A stretch of DNA of 54,357 nucleotides from Acidobacteriota bacterium (GCA_003225335.1 QHZE01000460.1:1-54357); one strand, 5' to 3'. Shown: positions 36,074 to 45,768, counted from the stretch's first letter. Translations and numbers: made by a program. The notes: generated from the sequence alone by a model not told the origin.

Positions 36074-36916
36074 TCAGCTCCTCTTCGCCGTGAGGGAGGC
36101 CGCACGGCCGCGCCGCAGGCTGCCCCAGACGACGCGTTCGATGGGAAAGCGTTCGTTCTGCAGCAACTCGGAAGCGAGCTTTCGAGCCAGGGAGTCCTGC
36201 TTCTTGCTGTCCGCCTTGTTTATGTAAGGGACAATGCGCATGCGCGGTTTCCAGCCCTTGCACACACCGTCGGGATGGAGAAGGAGCGAGGCCGCCAGCT
36301 CGGGCGTCAAGATCTGCCCTTGCTCCAGGGAGTACCGCTCAAAGGCTGTTTCCCAGCGAAAGAGCGTTTCCGGCCCCAGAGGCTTGTTCAAACAATCCAG
36401 ACCGATTACGGGAATGAGATACTCCCCCTCTTCCATCAACACCGGCTCCCCATCTCGAGGCATTTTCAAGGACATGCTGCGAGCGCCATCGGCCTCGTTC
36501 AGAATAAGCGGAAAGTCCGCGCGGTCGAGTTTCCGCGCAAAATCCGGAGCCACGCCCCCAAGCAGGCCAGGCGCAATGGACGGGCGGGTCGCCACCAGAA
36601 TACGGACCCAGTCGAGCCCGCTGTGCAGGCTCCGTTCCAAGAGCGTCCTGTGCAGATTCGGATCGTCGCAGGCCACCTGGACCAGCCCCTTCTCCGGGTG
36701 CGGCGGGTGTATGCGGACAGTCGTCGTATAGATCACGGGGAGAGTAGAGGAATACTCTCGGGCCAGCTTGAGAATCAGAGCGGTTTTTCCGCCGCCGCCG
36801 ACGAAATTGACGATCGCGGGTATCTGGAGGCCGAATTGCTCAGCAAACAGGCCCATGATTTCTACCGCGAAAGCGCTTTCGGGCGCTGGCCGGCATGACT
36901 CTCCGATTCCAAGCAA
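36074..36916 (-). CDS. yqeC: YqeC-like putative selenium cofactor / molybdenum hydroxylase-associated protein
   Basis: IVNFVGGGGKTALILKLAREYSSTLPVIYTTTVRIHPP; LILNEADGARSMSLKMPRDGEPVL. Start may be at 36856 (MGLFAEQF). Confidence 0.65.
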   Translation of the reverse strand: MLGIGESCRPAPESAFAVEIMGLFAEQFGLQIPAIVNFVGGGGKTALILKLAREYSSTLPVIYTTTVRIHPPHPEKGLVQVACDDPNLHRTLLERSLHSGLDWVRILVATRPSIAPGLLGGVAPDFARKLDRADFPLILNEADGARSMSLKMPRDGEPVLMEEGEYLIPVIGLDCLNKPLGPETLFRWETAFERYSLEQGQILTPELAASLLLHPDGVCKGWKPRMRIVPYINKADSKKQDSLARKLASELLQNERFPIERVVWGSLRRGRAASLTAKRS

Positions 36917-37857
36917 TTCCAGGTCCGCCGGATAATGTAAGGCGTCTTGCCCTGAGACTCAAAGTAGGTTCGGATCAAGAGCTCCGCCACGAGACCCATC
37001 AGAATGAATTGCACACCGAGGATAAACAGAAAGACCGCCAAGAGAAGAAAGGGATTGTTATGGGCCTTTGTTTGATTCATGTACTTTTCCACGAGCGTCC
37101 AGCAAGCAAAGAACAGGCCTCCGGCACAGGACAGGAGCCCCGCTCCCCCAAAAAAGTACATGGGTTTTGTGGAGTAGCTCCCCAGCAGCTTCAAGGTGAT
37201 CAGGTCCAGGATCACCTTGAAACTCCGAGACAATCCGTATTTGCTTTTCCCGCGCAGCCGCGGATGATGGCGCACCGGTATCTCCGTAACTCTCGCGCCC
37301 GCCCAGGACGCGTATATGGGAATAAACCGGTGCATTTCTCCGTAGAGACGCACGTGCTGGAGCACTTCGCGCCGATAACCCTTCAATGTGCAACCGTAGT
37401 CGTGCAGCCGCACGCCGCTGATGTGGGAAATCAGCAAGTTTGCCAGCTGTGAGGGGAGTTTGCGGTCGAGCCAGGGATCCTTCCGATCGCGCCGCCAGCA
37501 ACTGACGACGTCGAAGCCTTCATCCAGTTTCATCAAGATAGATGGAATATCGGCGGGATCGTTCTGCAAGTCCGCATCGAGCGCGATAATGATCTGTCCC
37601 TGGGCGAAATCAAATCCGGCGGCCATCGCCGCGGTCTGGCCGAAGTTCCGGCGAAATTCAATCAATTTGATTCTCGGGTTTTCTTGCGCCCGCGCCTGCA
37701 AGTAAGCGCCGCTTCCGTCCGTACTGCCGTCGTCCACAAACACGATCTCATAGTTCCTGCCGATCGAGTCCAGCGTGTGCGATAACCTGGCGAGCAGAGG
37801 CTCGAGATTGTATCTCTCGTTACAGACCGGAATGATGACAGAGATCATTTCGTTCAT
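36862..37857 (-). CDS. Family 2 glycosyltransferase, DPM1/ArnC-like with C-terminal TMs
   Basis: ISVIIPVCNERYNLEPLLARL; FVDDGSTDGSGAYL; IIALDADLQNDPADIPSILMKLDEGFDVVSCWRRDRKDPW; two C-terminal TM helices. Confidence 0.9.
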   Translation of the reverse strand: MNEMISVIIPVCNERYNLEPLLARLSHTLDSIGRNYEIVFVDDGSTDGSGAYLQARAQENPRIKLIEFRRNFGQTAAMAAGFDFAQGQIIIALDADLQNDPADIPSILMKLDEGFDVVSCWRRDRKDPWLDRKLPSQLANLLISHISGVRLHDYGCTLKGYRREVLQHVRLYGEMHRFIPIYASWAGARVTEIPVRHHPRLRGKSKYGLSRSFKVILDLITLKLLGSYSTKPMYFFGGAGLLSCAGGLFFACWTLVEKYMNQTKAHNNPFLLLAVFLFILGVQFILMGLVAELLIRTYFESQGKTPYIIRRTWNCLESESHAGQRPKALSR

Positions 37858-38834
37858 GAAAAATCGGCCTCGAAAGCGGCCATTTCCCGAGCGTCCCGCT
37901 TATCCTTGAAGAACGCATAGAGCACGCCGCCCGGAATGGCGGACAGAATCATAGTCGAAAAGTATAGAAGGCTCAGGGCCAGACACGAGGCTGGCGACAC
38001 GCCAACGGCGCTGAACAAGGCTCTGAAAGCGTAGTCGCGCAATCCCATGCCATTAAGGCTGACGGGGATCATCGAGACGAGAGTCACCACAGGCACAAAC
38101 GCCAGAAAGTACAAGATTGAAAGATCGAGCCGCAGCGCTTCGGAAATGAGCCAGGTCACCGAAATCACCAGGAATTGGTTGACTAGAGAGATTGCCAGGG
38201 AACCCAACAGAACATTCCGCTCGCGGCCGAGGATCTGAAAGGCGCTGGAGAGTCTGTCCATCTTGCCTGCGATCCGCGGCATCCTCATTCGATGAAGCAG
38301 GCTGGTAAGCAGCCGGTGCACCGAGGGGGTGAAGATGGCCCCATTAACGAGCAGGAAGGCCGCGAATGCCCCCCATACGATGAGCGAGACCGGGACCCCG
38401 GGAATGCTCACGGGGTGCGCAAGCGTGGCATAGCAGGCGATGATCATCATGGCCAGCATCCCCGCGTCGCGGTCGAGGAACGTCGCTGCGAAACTCTGCG
38501 CGTATTGCCTGGAGGGCTTGCCGGCGTAGTACATCTTGACAACATCCCCTCCCACCACCGTCGGGAACGCGAGGTTGAAGAACAGTCCGATGCAATAGAT
38601 CTTCAAGAGCTGCGCCAGGGAAGGAACGGGCATCAGCGGGCGCATCAACAGCCGCCAGCGAAAGAGGCAGACGTAGTGGCCGACACAGAGCACGGCAAAG
38701 CCCAGGAGCAGCAGATTGAAACGCGCAGTGCGCAGCGTGGCCCAGAACTCATGGAAATCGACTTTGCGGAAGAGGAGGTAGAACAGGGCCACAGTCACCA
38801 TAGTCTTTAGCAGCGCGGCGAGAACGTTCTTCAT
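37854..38834 (-). CDS. UPF0104 / LPG synthase TM-region family membrane protein (YbhN-like)
   Basis: Multi-TM; FNLAFPTVVGGDVVKMYY; MIPVSLNGMGLRDYAFRALFSAVGVS. Confidence 0.85.
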   Translation of the reverse strand: MKNVLAALLKTMVTVALFYLLFRKVDFHEFWATLRTARFNLLLLGFAVLCVGHYVCLFRWRLLMRPLMPVPSLAQLLKIYCIGLFFNLAFPTVVGGDVVKMYYAGKPSRQYAQSFAATFLDRDAGMLAMMIIACYATLAHPVSIPGVPVSLIVWGAFAAFLLVNGAIFTPSVHRLLTSLLHRMRMPRIAGKMDRLSSAFQILGRERNVLLGSLAISLVNQFLVISVTWLISEALRLDLSILYFLAFVPVVTLVSMIPVSLNGMGLRDYAFRALFSAVGVSPASCLALSLLYFSTMILSAIPGGVLYAFFKDKRDAREMAAFEADFS

Positions 38835-40558
38835 GGGTTTTCACGCCCTTCCTTCATGTTGGGTTCGAGAGCGGGCCGGTTAGAGACCAGCAGTAATTCC
38901 TGCTCTGCCCAGGACTCCTCGTCCAGGAGCAGGTGGAGCTGCGTGATAAGCCGGGGGCGGCGATCCAGAACATAAAGAATCAGGTCCCGTGTTCCGACAA
39001 AATAACTGTAATCCTGTTCTGTGAGAATACAGAAGACCGCCCTCGTCGAACGAAAGCGCTGCACCATGGACTCCGCATCAAACTCCTCAAAGATAGGACG
39101 GCGAAGATAAAAAGCCATGCTCGGCAGAGCCGCGTCATAATAACCCACCTGATCTTCCGGCTTGGATTGCGACGCTATTTGCCGGCACATTTCCTTCACA
39201 GGCCGTAAAGGCTCGATTCCTGGAATGTAAATCGAGGCCGCCAGCAAAAGCAAAAGCCAGATCGAGCACGAGAGGGTCCCGTAGCATCCAGACAGATTTC
39301 CGCGAATCAATTGCCAGGCCAGTGCGAACGAAGCAACCAGCAATACAGCCGAAGGAAGGTAGACCAGAACCGGGAAAAGATCCGGAAAAACGGAGCGCAT
39401 CAGGATTATCATGTATAGGCACAACCCAAAGACGAGGAGAAGCAGGAGGAAAAAAGCACACATCCATGGGTAGTTCGGTCTATTTAAATTAGAAGTTACT
39501 TTAATGAGTGCGCTCCGCCGCAGCGCGCCGCCCAAGAGGACGGCGAGGAGGGGATACATGGGGGCGATATAGTATTCCTGTTTGTTCTTGGAGAGTGTGA
39601 AAAAAAGAAACACGAAGGCGCACCACACCAGGGGAAATCCATACTGGAAAGCGCTTACCGGGCGGAGATTCTCCCTCTCTGACCAGAAGTAGAAAGCCGC
39701 AGCAACTGCGAGGATCGACCACGGAAAGAAGTCCGCGAAAAAAGTGGGCACGTAGTAGAACGGCCCTCGCATTGGCCCGAAACTCTGAGTGGCGAAACGT
39801 CCCAGGTTGTCCTTGAGGAAAAAGGAAGCGATGTAATCCCGGCCGTGAGACCGGTAGATGAGAGCGTACCAGGGCAGCACTGTCGCGGCCAACAGAACGA
39901 GACCCCTAAAGGGTCGCAAGCGACGCCAGGATAAAGAGAAACTTCGCGTAAGGACCAACCAGAGGGAGAAACTCGCCCCCGGCAGGACCCAGGCGACGGG
40001 GCCTTTGGTGAGGAAACCGCATCCCAGAAAAAGATACAGCGGGACCCAGCTCTTCCATGAAGGGGACGGACGACGCAGGGCGTGGACAAAGAAGTAGGCG
40101 CTGCCCGTGAGCCAGAACAGCAGCAGAATATCGATAGGAAGCTTTCGCGCCAGGATGAAGAACCGGGGCGTTGTGCCGATCATGACCGCGGCCAGGATTC
40201 CCGCAAAGGGGGAGAAAAGAGCGCGGCCGATCCCAAAGGTAAAAACAATGACCCCCAACGCGGCGAGAGCCCCCGGCAGCCGAACGGCGAATTCGGATAC
40301 CCCGAAGAGATTATACGAAGCGAGGACCAACCAATATGTGAGCGGCGGCTTCTGTGGCCGCAATTGGTGGTTGAAGCGCGGCGCAAGGTAGTCTCCTGAT
40401 TCGAGCATTTCCCGGGGCGTCTCCGCGTAGAAGGCTTCGTTGGCGTCCCAGAGAGAGGACGTCCCGAGATGGATGAAGTACGGCAGCGCTACTGCCGCCA
40501 GCACCACAAACGGCGCGCCGCGCGAAACCCGGCGAGAATTGAAGGGCCAAACCATCAT
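38831..40558 (-). CDS. GT39/ArnT-like membrane glycosyltransferase
   Basis: LWDANEAFYAETPREMLESGDYLAPRFNHQLRPQKPPLTYWLVLASYNLFGVSEFAVRLPGAL; multi-TM. Confidence 0.9.
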   Translation of the reverse strand: MMVWPFNSRRVSRGAPFVVLAAVALPYFIHLGTSSLWDANEAFYAETPREMLESGDYLAPRFNHQLRPQKPPLTYWLVLASYNLFGVSEFAVRLPGALAALGVIVFTFGIGRALFSPFAGILAAVMIGTTPRFFILARKLPIDILLLFWLTGSAYFFVHALRRPSPSWKSWVPLYLFLGCGFLTKGPVAWVLPGASFSLWLVLTRSFSLSWRRLRPFRGLVLLAATVLPWYALIYRSHGRDYIASFFLKDNLGRFATQSFGPMRGPFYYVPTFFADFFPWSILAVAAAFYFWSERENLRPVSAFQYGFPLVWCAFVFLFFTLSKNKQEYYIAPMYPLLAVLLGGALRRSALIKVTSNLNRPNYPWMCAFFLLLLLVFGLCLYMIILMRSVFPDLFPVLVYLPSAVLLVASFALAWQLIRGNLSGCYGTLSCSIWLLLLLAASIYIPGIEPLRPVKEMCRQIASQSKPEDQVGYYDAALPSMAFYLRRPIFEEFDAESMVQRFRSTRAVFCILTEQDYSYFVGTRDLILYVLDRRPRLITQLHLLLDEESWAEQELLLVSNRPALEPNMKEGRENP

Positions 40559-40683
40559 TCTATCTTAATCGTTCAGTCTCGGGCGGAACTGGTGTCTTTC
40601 CTTTCCCAAGCTGCCATTGCAGGCACCAGAATCACTTGACCTCAGATTTCACGAACAAGAATTCTCGTTCACGTGGATTGCAC

Positions 40684-40948
40684 AAAATGAAACCACCGAT
40701 GAACACAGAGCAGCCCAGCCGCAACCAAACTAAAGTCCTTCGCGTTTTCTTCGCGTGCTTCGCGCCTTTGCGGTGAAAGTCCAGCCCAGGATTCACCGCG
40801 AAGCCGCGAAGCGCGCGAGGATTTCGCGAAGAAAAATCCTTTCCTGCCAGCAAAGGGTTTTCGGGTTAGTAGTACAGAGCAGCCCAGCCGCAATAGTGGA
40901 GATCTGTGTTCATCTGTGTTCATCTGTGTTCATCTGTGGTTTCGTTTA
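40684..40948. repeat. Composite intergenic repeat (A - B pair - spacer - A), inverted copy of 30600-30805
   Basis: gcaaccaaactaaagtccttcgcgttttcttcgcgtgcttcgcgcctttgcggtga ... aaaaatcctttcctgccagcaaagggttttcgggttagtagtac matches the reverse complement of the 30.6-kb copy. Confidence 0.85.
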
Positions 40949-40956
40949 CGATTCCA

Positions 40957-43458
40957 TCAGAAGAGTGATTTCTGGATTTCTCCCAGCACTTCGTCTGCCG
41001 ATCGTGCGCGGGGACGGCCGGTCAGGTCAATTTCCTTTCTTTCCAGACGTTCGAGAATCTGGCTGGCTCTCCGCAGCACTTCACGTGGGAGACCCGCCAG
41101 CCGCGCAACCTCGATGCCGTAACTCTTATCCGCGGTTCCGGCAACGACCTTGCGGAGAAACACGATTTCATTCCCCGCCTCCCGGATCGCCATGCAGTAG
41201 TTTTTGACTCCCGGCTGGACGTCGGCCATTTTCGTAAGTTCGTGGTAGTGAGTAGCAAAGATCGTCTTGGCGCGGTGCTGCGGATTTTGCGCAAGATACT
41301 CCGCGACGGCCCAGGCGATGGACAACCCGTCAAACGTTGCTGTCCCTCGCCCCACTTCATCCAGGAGGATCAGGCTTCCATTGGTCGCAGTGTTGAGGAT
41401 GTTCGCCGTTTCTATCATCTCTACCATGAAGGTGGACTGGCCGCGTGCCAGATTGTCCGAGGCGCCCACACGAGTGTAGATGCGATCCACGAGCCCTATT
41501 CTCGCCTGCCGGGCGGGGACGAAGGAACCCATTTGAGCGAGGATCACAATGAGCGCCGTCTGGCGCAGGAAGGTCGATTTCCCCCCCATGTTCGGTCCTG
41601 TAAGAATGAGGAGCTGATCCGTGGTCGTATTCATGTAAAGATCGTTGGCAATGAACGGGCGGCTTTGGAATTCAACCACGGGATGGCGTCCTTGCTGGAC
41701 GCAGATCTCGTCGCTCTCAGCCAACTGGGGGCGGACGTAATCATTCTTTATGGCCACTTCAGCCAGCGCAGCGTAGACGTCGAGCTCCCCGAGCAGACGT
41801 GCCGTAGCCTGGATCCGCCCCGCCTGTCCGGCGATAGTCTTTCGTACCTGGTCAAAAAGGTCTTTCTCCAATTCCGCAATGCGCTCTTCGGCGCGGAGAA
41901 CCTTCTCTTCGTATTCCTGAAGCTCCTCGGTCACAAATCGCTCACAGTTCACCAGGGTCTGCTTGCGGACGTAACCCGTGGGGACCTGGGGCAGATTGGG
42001 CCTGGTTACCTCGATGAAATATCCGAAGACCTGATTGAATTTGACTTTGAGCGATTGGATCCCGGTTCGCTCGCGCTCCCGAGCTTCCAGTGAAGCGATG
42101 TAAGTCTTACCGCTTCGTCGAATGGCCCGCAACTCATCCAATTCCGCCGAAAACCCCGAACGGATGATTCCAGGATCCAAAGAGGAAGCAGGGGGCTCCT
42201 CTGCTATAGCATTCTGGATCAGTTGAACGACGTCCGGGAGATCATCGAGTTTCGATCGTATCTGCTGCAGTGTTGCGGCTCCGCATGACTCCAGCGACGA
42301 CCGGATCGCAGGCACGGCGCAAAGCGAGTCCCGCAATGCCAGCACATCGCGGGGAGATGCGGTGCCTAGCGTAACCCGGCTGACCAAGCGTTCCACATCA
42401 TGGATTTCTCCAAGTCTCCGAACCAGCCGGTCGTGCCCCACGACGTCCTTTGTGAGCACTTCTACCGCATCCAGACGCTTGTCGAGCTCGCCGGCGTTGA
42501 GGAGCGGAGTCAGCAGCCACGACTTCAGCAGCCGCCCACCCATTCCAGTCCGCGTCACGTCGAGAACAGACAGAAGAGAACCCTTGCGGTCGCCCTCCAT
42601 TGTTTCGATCAGCTCCAGGTTTTTGACGGTGGAGTTGTCGAGTTTCAGATAGTCCCGGGGTTCGAAGAACCGCAGTGCGGCGATCTTGCCCAGCTGCGAG
42701 AGCTGGGTCTCACGGATGTAATGAATGAGAGCACCGGCCGCCGATATGGCGAGGGGGTGGTCTTCGCAACCGAAACCTGCCAGCGTGGCTACACTGAAAT
42801 GCTCCAGGAGGAGCCGAAAAGCATAATCTGCATTGAATGCCCAACCGTCGAGCGGACTCGCGACCCACTCGCCCGGCCAGTCCCTGGCAAGCTTCTCCTT
42901 GAGCGGGTTGCTGCCGTCTTCGGGAAGCAGTAATTCACGGGGCCGGAACCGGCTCAGCTCGTCAAGCGACCTGTCCCACGCGTCTGCACCGGTCAATTCC
43001 GTAGTCACGAAGTCTCCGGTCGAGAGATCGATGAATGCCAGCCCGGACCCTTCGCCGGTCAAAATCAAACTTCCCAGGTAGTTGTGATCCTTGGGTTCGA
43101 GCAGCACTTCCTCCACTACAGTCCCGGGGGTGAGTATGCGAGTGACTTCTCTGTGAACCAGTTTCCTGGCAGTCTTGGGGTCTTCCACCTGCTCGCAAAT
43201 GGCAATCCTGTAGCCCTTTCTAAGAAGCCGGGCGATATACCCGTCGACGGAGTGATAGGGCACCCCGCACATCGGGACGGGGGCCCCGGCCTTGTCTTTG
43301 TTTCGAGCGGTCAGGGTGATCTCCAGTTCGCGGGAAGCCACAACAGCGTCTTCATAGAACATCTCATAGAAGTCCCCCAGGCGGAAGAAAACCATCTTTC
43401 CGGGAAACCGGCGCTTTATTTCATGGTACTGCTTCATCATGGGGGTCAGATCTTCCAC
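40957..43458 (-). CDS. mutS: DNA mismatch repair protein MutS
   Basis: TPMMKQYHEIKRRFPGKMVFFRLGDFYEMF; LTGPNMGGKSTFLRQTALIVILAQMGSFVPA; STFMVEMIETANILNTAT..LILLDEVGRGTATFDGLSIAWAV. Confidence 0.97.
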   Translation of the reverse strand: MEDLTPMMKQYHEIKRRFPGKMVFFRLGDFYEMFYEDAVVASRELEITLTARNKDKAGAPVPMCGVPYHSVDGYIARLLRKGYRIAICEQVEDPKTARKLVHREVTRILTPGTVVEEVLLEPKDHNYLGSLILTGEGSGLAFIDLSTGDFVTTELTGADAWDRSLDELSRFRPRELLLPEDGSNPLKEKLARDWPGEWVASPLDGWAFNADYAFRLLLEHFSVATLAGFGCEDHPLAISAAGALIHYIRETQLSQLGKIAALRFFEPRDYLKLDNSTVKNLELIETMEGDRKGSLLSVLDVTRTGMGGRLLKSWLLTPLLNAGELDKRLDAVEVLTKDVVGHDRLVRRLGEIHDVERLVSRVTLGTASPRDVLALRDSLCAVPAIRSSLESCGAATLQQIRSKLDDLPDVVQLIQNAIAEEPPASSLDPGIIRSGFSAELDELRAIRRSGKTYIASLEARERERTGIQSLKVKFNQVFGYFIEVTRPNLPQVPTGYVRKQTLVNCERFVTEELQEYEEKVLRAEERIAELEKDLFDQVRKTIAGQAGRIQATARLLGELDVYAALAEVAIKNDYVRPQLAESDEICVQQGRHPVVEFQSRPFIANDLYMNTTTDQLLILTGPNMGGKSTFLRQTALIVILAQMGSFVPARQARIGLVDRIYTRVGASDNLARGQSTFMVEMIETANILNTATNGSLILLDEVGRGTATFDGLSIAWAVAEYLAQNPQHRAKTIFATHYHELTKMADVQPGVKNYCMAIREAGNEIVFLRKVVAGTADKSYGIEVARLAGLPREVLRRASQILERLERKEIDLTGRPRARSADEVLGEIQKSLF

Positions 43459-43535
43459 GCGCGCGCTCTCACAGCTAACTACGTGATTTCATAAATACCG
43501 CAAACGTATTTTCCCAAATAAGTCGGGCGCCCTGA

Positions 43536-43572
43536 ACCACAGATGAACACGGATCCGTGTTCATCTGTATCC
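43536..43572. repeat. Short module-A palindrome (aaccacagatgaacacggatccgtgttcatctgta)
   Basis: Direct reading. Confidence 0.7.
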
Positions 43573-43919
43573 GAAGATACCGAGTGAGGCAACCAAGTCC
43601 ACTTGGTGGAAACAAAGTTCACAAATCGTTCAAGTTTTGTATCATGGCCGGGACGGTCATGCCACGAAGCCATCGTGGCACGGGCGTCTCGCCCGTGAAT
43701 GACTGGGTGGTGTACGGGTACTCGTTATCACTAGCTGCGCCATTGCATTCCCCGGGACGGCGGGACCACATTTTCGTGCGCTTTGGGTGTGCGCCGCACA
43801 TCTGAGACTGTGTTTTCATTTTGTCCAGTCTTTACGCGCGGCTGCACCAAAGGTATCTGAGGAAGAATTGTTGTAGGTCCCGGGACGACGTGCAAAATGA
43901 CTGGAAATATCTCAAATTC

Positions 43920-43948
43920 TTGTACTTAGTAAACGCGCAGTATATAAT
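43920..43948 (+). promoter_or_regulatory. Sigma70-like promoter of tsaB-rimI (TTGTAC - 17 nt - TATAAT)
   Basis: ttgtac ttagtaaacgcgcagta tataat, 25 nt before ATG 43974. Confidence 0.6.
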
Positions 43949-43973
43949 TCCTTGCCCCCGCTTGTCAATAATC

Positions 43974-44678
43974 ATGCCGCCGGATAAATCCATCCGAGTT
44001 CTCTCGATCGACACCTCGAGCTCGCGAGGAAGTATCGCGCTGATGCGAGCGACGGAAGTGGTGGCAGAGCTACGCGTGCTCTCTCAGGAGACGCATTCGG
44101 GGAGACTTTTGAATTCTGTCGAATTTCTCTTGTCGATGGCCGCGTGGAATATCGGGGATGTGCAACTCATTGCCGTTGGCATCGGTCCGGGATCCTTTAC
44201 CGGGATCCGGATCGGAGTATCCACGGCTCTCGGATTGGCCCAGACGCTTTCCTGCCCGATGGCCGCGGTCTCGGGATTGGAAGCTCTGGCTTATGAATCA
44301 GCATTTGTGAGGGGACGCATAGGCATTGTTATGGATGCGCAGCGAAGCCAGGTTTACTATGCAGAGTATCTCGCCGGCGCAAATGGAAAACTGCGTCTGG
44401 TTCAAAAGCCTGGGGTGTGGTTTCCACGAGATTTGGATCGGGTGCTGGGGCAAGGACGTCTGTACGTCACTGGGGACGGCGCGGAACGGTACTCGAAGGA
44501 GATCGGGATATCCGAATCCGGCCCGCGCCGTTTCATCAGGAGAGACCTGTTCCTTGCCGCCGGAATTGCCCGTCTCGCGCTGCGGCGAAAAAGAAGCTGG
44601 CGGAGGGGGGAGTTTCTGACCGCGGAACCTCTCTATATTCGACCACCGGATGCTCTCCGCAAGAGAAGGACGCGCTGA
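43974..44678 (+). CDS. tsaB: tRNA threonylcarbamoyladenosine biosynthesis protein TsaB
   Basis: VLSIDTSSSRGSIALMRATEVVAEL; GIGPGSFTGIRIGVSTALGLAQ; MDAQRSQVYYAEY. Confidence 0.9.
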   Translation: MPPDKSIRVLSIDTSSSRGSIALMRATEVVAELRVLSQETHSGRLLNSVEFLLSMAAWNIGDVQLIAVGIGPGSFTGIRIGVSTALGLAQTLSCPMAAVSGLEALAYESAFVRGRIGIVMDAQRSQVYYAEYLAGANGKLRLVQKPGVWFPRDLDRVLGQGRLYVTGDGAERYSKEIGISESGPRRFIRRDLFLAAGIARLALRRKRSWRRGEFLTAEPLYIRPPDALRKRRTR

Positions 44679-44679
44679 A

Positions 44680-45147
44680 ATGATCGCAAGTGCCCTTATT
44701 CAGCCGCTCACAGCCGCGGATATCCCGGCGCTCGAAAAGCTGGAGGCCGCCACGCGCCTCGCTTTTTGGGGAAGGGAACATTACCGGAAGTTTCTTGAAG
44801 AGTACCCGGAATACTTCGGCGCCAAAGCGGTCCTGGCTCCTGAAATCGGTTCAACGAAGCTCGTTGGTTTTATCCTGTCTCGCTCGATCTTCGACAACCT
44901 GGAAATTCTCAAGGTCGGGGTACATCCGGATCATCACAGACGGGGAATCGGGACGATTCTTATACAGTCTGCGTTTGAGGAAGGACTTCGCCGGGGCTGC
45001 AGGCGCTGCTTTCTTGAAGTCCGGAAGTCCAATCTGGGAGCCATTGAGTTCTACTACCGGCACAACTTCAGGATGGCAGGGAGCCGGATTAATTATTACA
45101 CCGATCCCGTCGAAGACGCCTGGATCATGGAGCGCTCGCTCAAGTAA
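44680..45147 (+). CDS. rimI: Ribosomal-protein-alanine N-acetyltransferase RimI-like GNAT
   Basis: LEILKVGVHPDHHRRGIGTILIQSAFEEGLRRGCRRCFLEVRKSNLGAIEFYYRHNFRMAGSRINYY; follows tsaB directly. Confidence 0.85.
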   Translation: MIASALIQPLTAADIPALEKLEAATRLAFWGREHYRKFLEEYPEYFGAKAVLAPEIGSTKLVGFILSRSIFDNLEILKVGVHPDHHRRGIGTILIQSAFEEGLRRGCRRCFLEVRKSNLGAIEFYYRHNFRMAGSRINYYTDPVEDAWIMERSLK

Positions 45148-45257
45148 TCAATGACGCGCACACGAGCGCGACCTTGTCTTTCAGCCCCACAGATCCATCG
45201 GACGGAATCCTTGCAGTTTGGAGTCGTACGCCTTCCAGCCGAGAATGTGTGACTTCC

Positions 45258-45299
45258 ATTTGAGATTTCAAATAATTTCAAATTTGAAAATTTCAAATG
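45258..45299. repeat. AT-rich palindromic repeat (ATTTGAGATTTCAAATAATTTCAAATTTGAAAATTTCAAAT)
   Basis: Direct reading; between rimI and cupin 3' ends. Confidence 0.65.
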
Positions 45300-45309
45300 T
45301 TGCCCGCAC

Positions 45310-45660
45310 CTAACGACGCTGAAAATAAGTATCCGTGTGCTCGAGCCAGTCCTGACGAATCGGACTGAAAATATCGATGTCGAGGGTGTCCTCCAAAGCC
45401 AGAGCTTTGTGAGGAACGTTGGGAGGTATTACCAGCAGCTGACCAGCCCGCAAAATCAGTTCCTCGCCGCCCACCCAGAATTTTAGAGTTCCTTCGACAA
45501 TGTAGCTGATTTGTTCGCTTATATGAGAATGCTCCGGCACCAGCGCGTCCTTCTTGAGGTAGACCTGCGAGACCATCTCATTCACGCCGGTTATGATCCT
45601 TCTCGAGATGTCGTGGGTGACTTGTTCCCATGGCATCTCCTTCCACGTGTGGATTTTCAT
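45310..45660 (-). CDS. Cupin-domain protein
   Basis: LKKDALVPEHSHISEQISYIVEGTLKFWVGGEELILRAGQLLVIPPNVPHKALALEDTLDIDIFSP. Confidence 0.85.
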   Translation of the reverse strand: MKIHTWKEMPWEQVTHDISRRIITGVNEMVSQVYLKKDALVPEHSHISEQISYIVEGTLKFWVGGEELILRAGQLLVIPPNVPHKALALEDTLDIDIFSPIRQDWLEHTDTYFQRR

Positions 45661-45768
45661 TGCTCCTCCGACAGCGTCAGACAGCAACCGGAAAGCTTCA
45701 ACGTCTCCGAACATGTTTTCTGTTCTTTGAGGATAGCAAAGGAGTCTTTCTTGGCAAAGGAGATGTTC

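Noticed and set aside
43655-43705. ggcacgggcgtctcgcccgtg short palindrome as a terminator
   Set aside because: Compact hairpin without a T-tract; possibly another repeat family, but only one copy was seen in the window.
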